Assembly: GCF_019039055.1 (NCBI RefSeq)
Contig: NZ_JAHOPB010000001.1
Location: 3,446,001-3,510,000, forward strand
From: Reyranella humidisoli
GTDB taxonomy: Bacteria; Pseudomonadota; Alphaproteobacteria; Reyranellales; Reyranellaceae
DNA length: 64,000 nt
Reading direction: 5' to 3'
A program made the position numbers and the translations under genes. The notes beneath the pieces were generated by a model that worked only from the letters and a program-made list of their open reading frames with translations, did not search any database and was not told where the DNA came from. Below, one piece after another: positions 63,959 to 64,000 of this stretch; within the stretch, counting starts at the first letter, position 1; the number at the start of each line of letters is the position of its first letter.

Positions 63959-64000
63959 GCACCCGCCGTGTTCTGGTGATCGCCGCCCATGCCGATGACG
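63955..64000 (+). CDS. PIG-L/LmbE-family deacetylase (5' end only)
   Basis: The ATG at 63955 overlaps the preceding stop (ATGA) and opens a frame reading MSTRRVLVIAAHADD before the sequence ends. 'AAHADD' after a short hydrophobic strand is the zinc-binding start of the LmbE/PIG-L family, with Ala where Pro is usual. Only 15 residues are visible, so the assignment is tentative. It would be a second deacetylase besides the one at 10614. Confidence 0.65.
   Translation, partial: MSTRRVLVIAAHADD

Noticed and set aside
1..64000. tRNA, rRNA, insertion sequences, integrases, attachment sites
   Set aside because: I found no transposase or integrase motifs, no terminal inverted repeats flanking genes and no RNA-gene-like sequence; base composition is even apart from short intergenic dips.

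Overview
The window is almost entirely a surface-polysaccharide (capsule / exopolysaccharide / K-antigen-type) locus from a high-GC Gram-negative bacterium. Outer-membrane beta-barrels, an OmpA-family protein, two export lipoproteins, frequent GTG starts and a Rhizobium-type RkpA/RkpG pair point to an alphaproteobacterium, perhaps Rhodospirillales or Hyphomicrobiales. That placement is inference; no rRNA or tRNA gene is present to confirm it. I support about 45 genes, two of them cut by the window edges.

Layout. 1-8.7 kb (+): the end of a Wzt-type ABC ATPase, then seven tightly coupled glycosyltransferases (GTs). 8.7-11.7 kb (-): a decoration cassette of a CelD-like acyltransferase, a methyltransferase and a membrane-anchored PIG-L deacetylase. 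11.7-14.1 kb (+): two more GTs. 14.3-19.8 kb (+): the envelope machinery, made of a secreted GPLQxA-repeat protein, a beta-barrel, a small export lipoprotein and a Wzc-like copolymerase/tyrosine kinase, closed by a strong terminator. 19.9-30.1 kb (-): a TviB-type UDP-sugar dehydrogenase, an alpha-oxoamine synthase (RkpG-like) and a 2472-residue reducing polyketide/fatty-acid synthase (RkpA-like). 30.4-35.5 kb (+): three GTs. 35.6-36.6 kb (+): an OmpA-family protein with its own terminator. 36.7-40.5 kb: RfbC, a Wza-type export lipoprotein, RfbD and a NeuB-family synthase. 40.7-43.9 kb: a secreted sialidase-like protein and a methyltransferase-kinase fusion. 44.0-47.6 kb (+): a DUF616-type GT, a standalone paralogue of that methyltransferase and an NDP-sugar epimerase. 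47.6-56.0 kb: a pseudaminic-acid-type nonulosonate pathway (PseB, PseC, a NeuB-SpsF fusion and an aldo/keto reductase on +; ATP-grasp, PseH, PseG and a PtmA-like SDR on -). 56.2-64 kb (+): two very large TPR/GT-B proteins, an inositol-monophosphatase-family enzyme and the first codons of a second PIG-L protein.

How it fits together (inference). PseB, PseC, PseH and PseG, a PEP-condensing synthase and a CMP-transferase would make a CMP-nonulosonate. RfbC/RfbD would finish dTDP-L-rhamnose; RfbA/B must lie elsewhere. The dehydrogenase would supply a uronic acid. About a dozen GTs would build the repeat unit, with methyl, acyl and deacetyl decorations. Wzc, the two export lipoproteins, the beta-barrel and the ABC ATPase would handle length control and export. 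RkpA/RkpG would make an unusual amino-lipid needed for polysaccharide carriage or anchoring, as proposed for rhizobial K-antigen. Pairing RkpA/G with a pseudaminic pathway recalls the Sinorhizobium K-antigen. No Wzx flippase, Wzy polymerase or initiating phosphoglycosyltransferase is visible.
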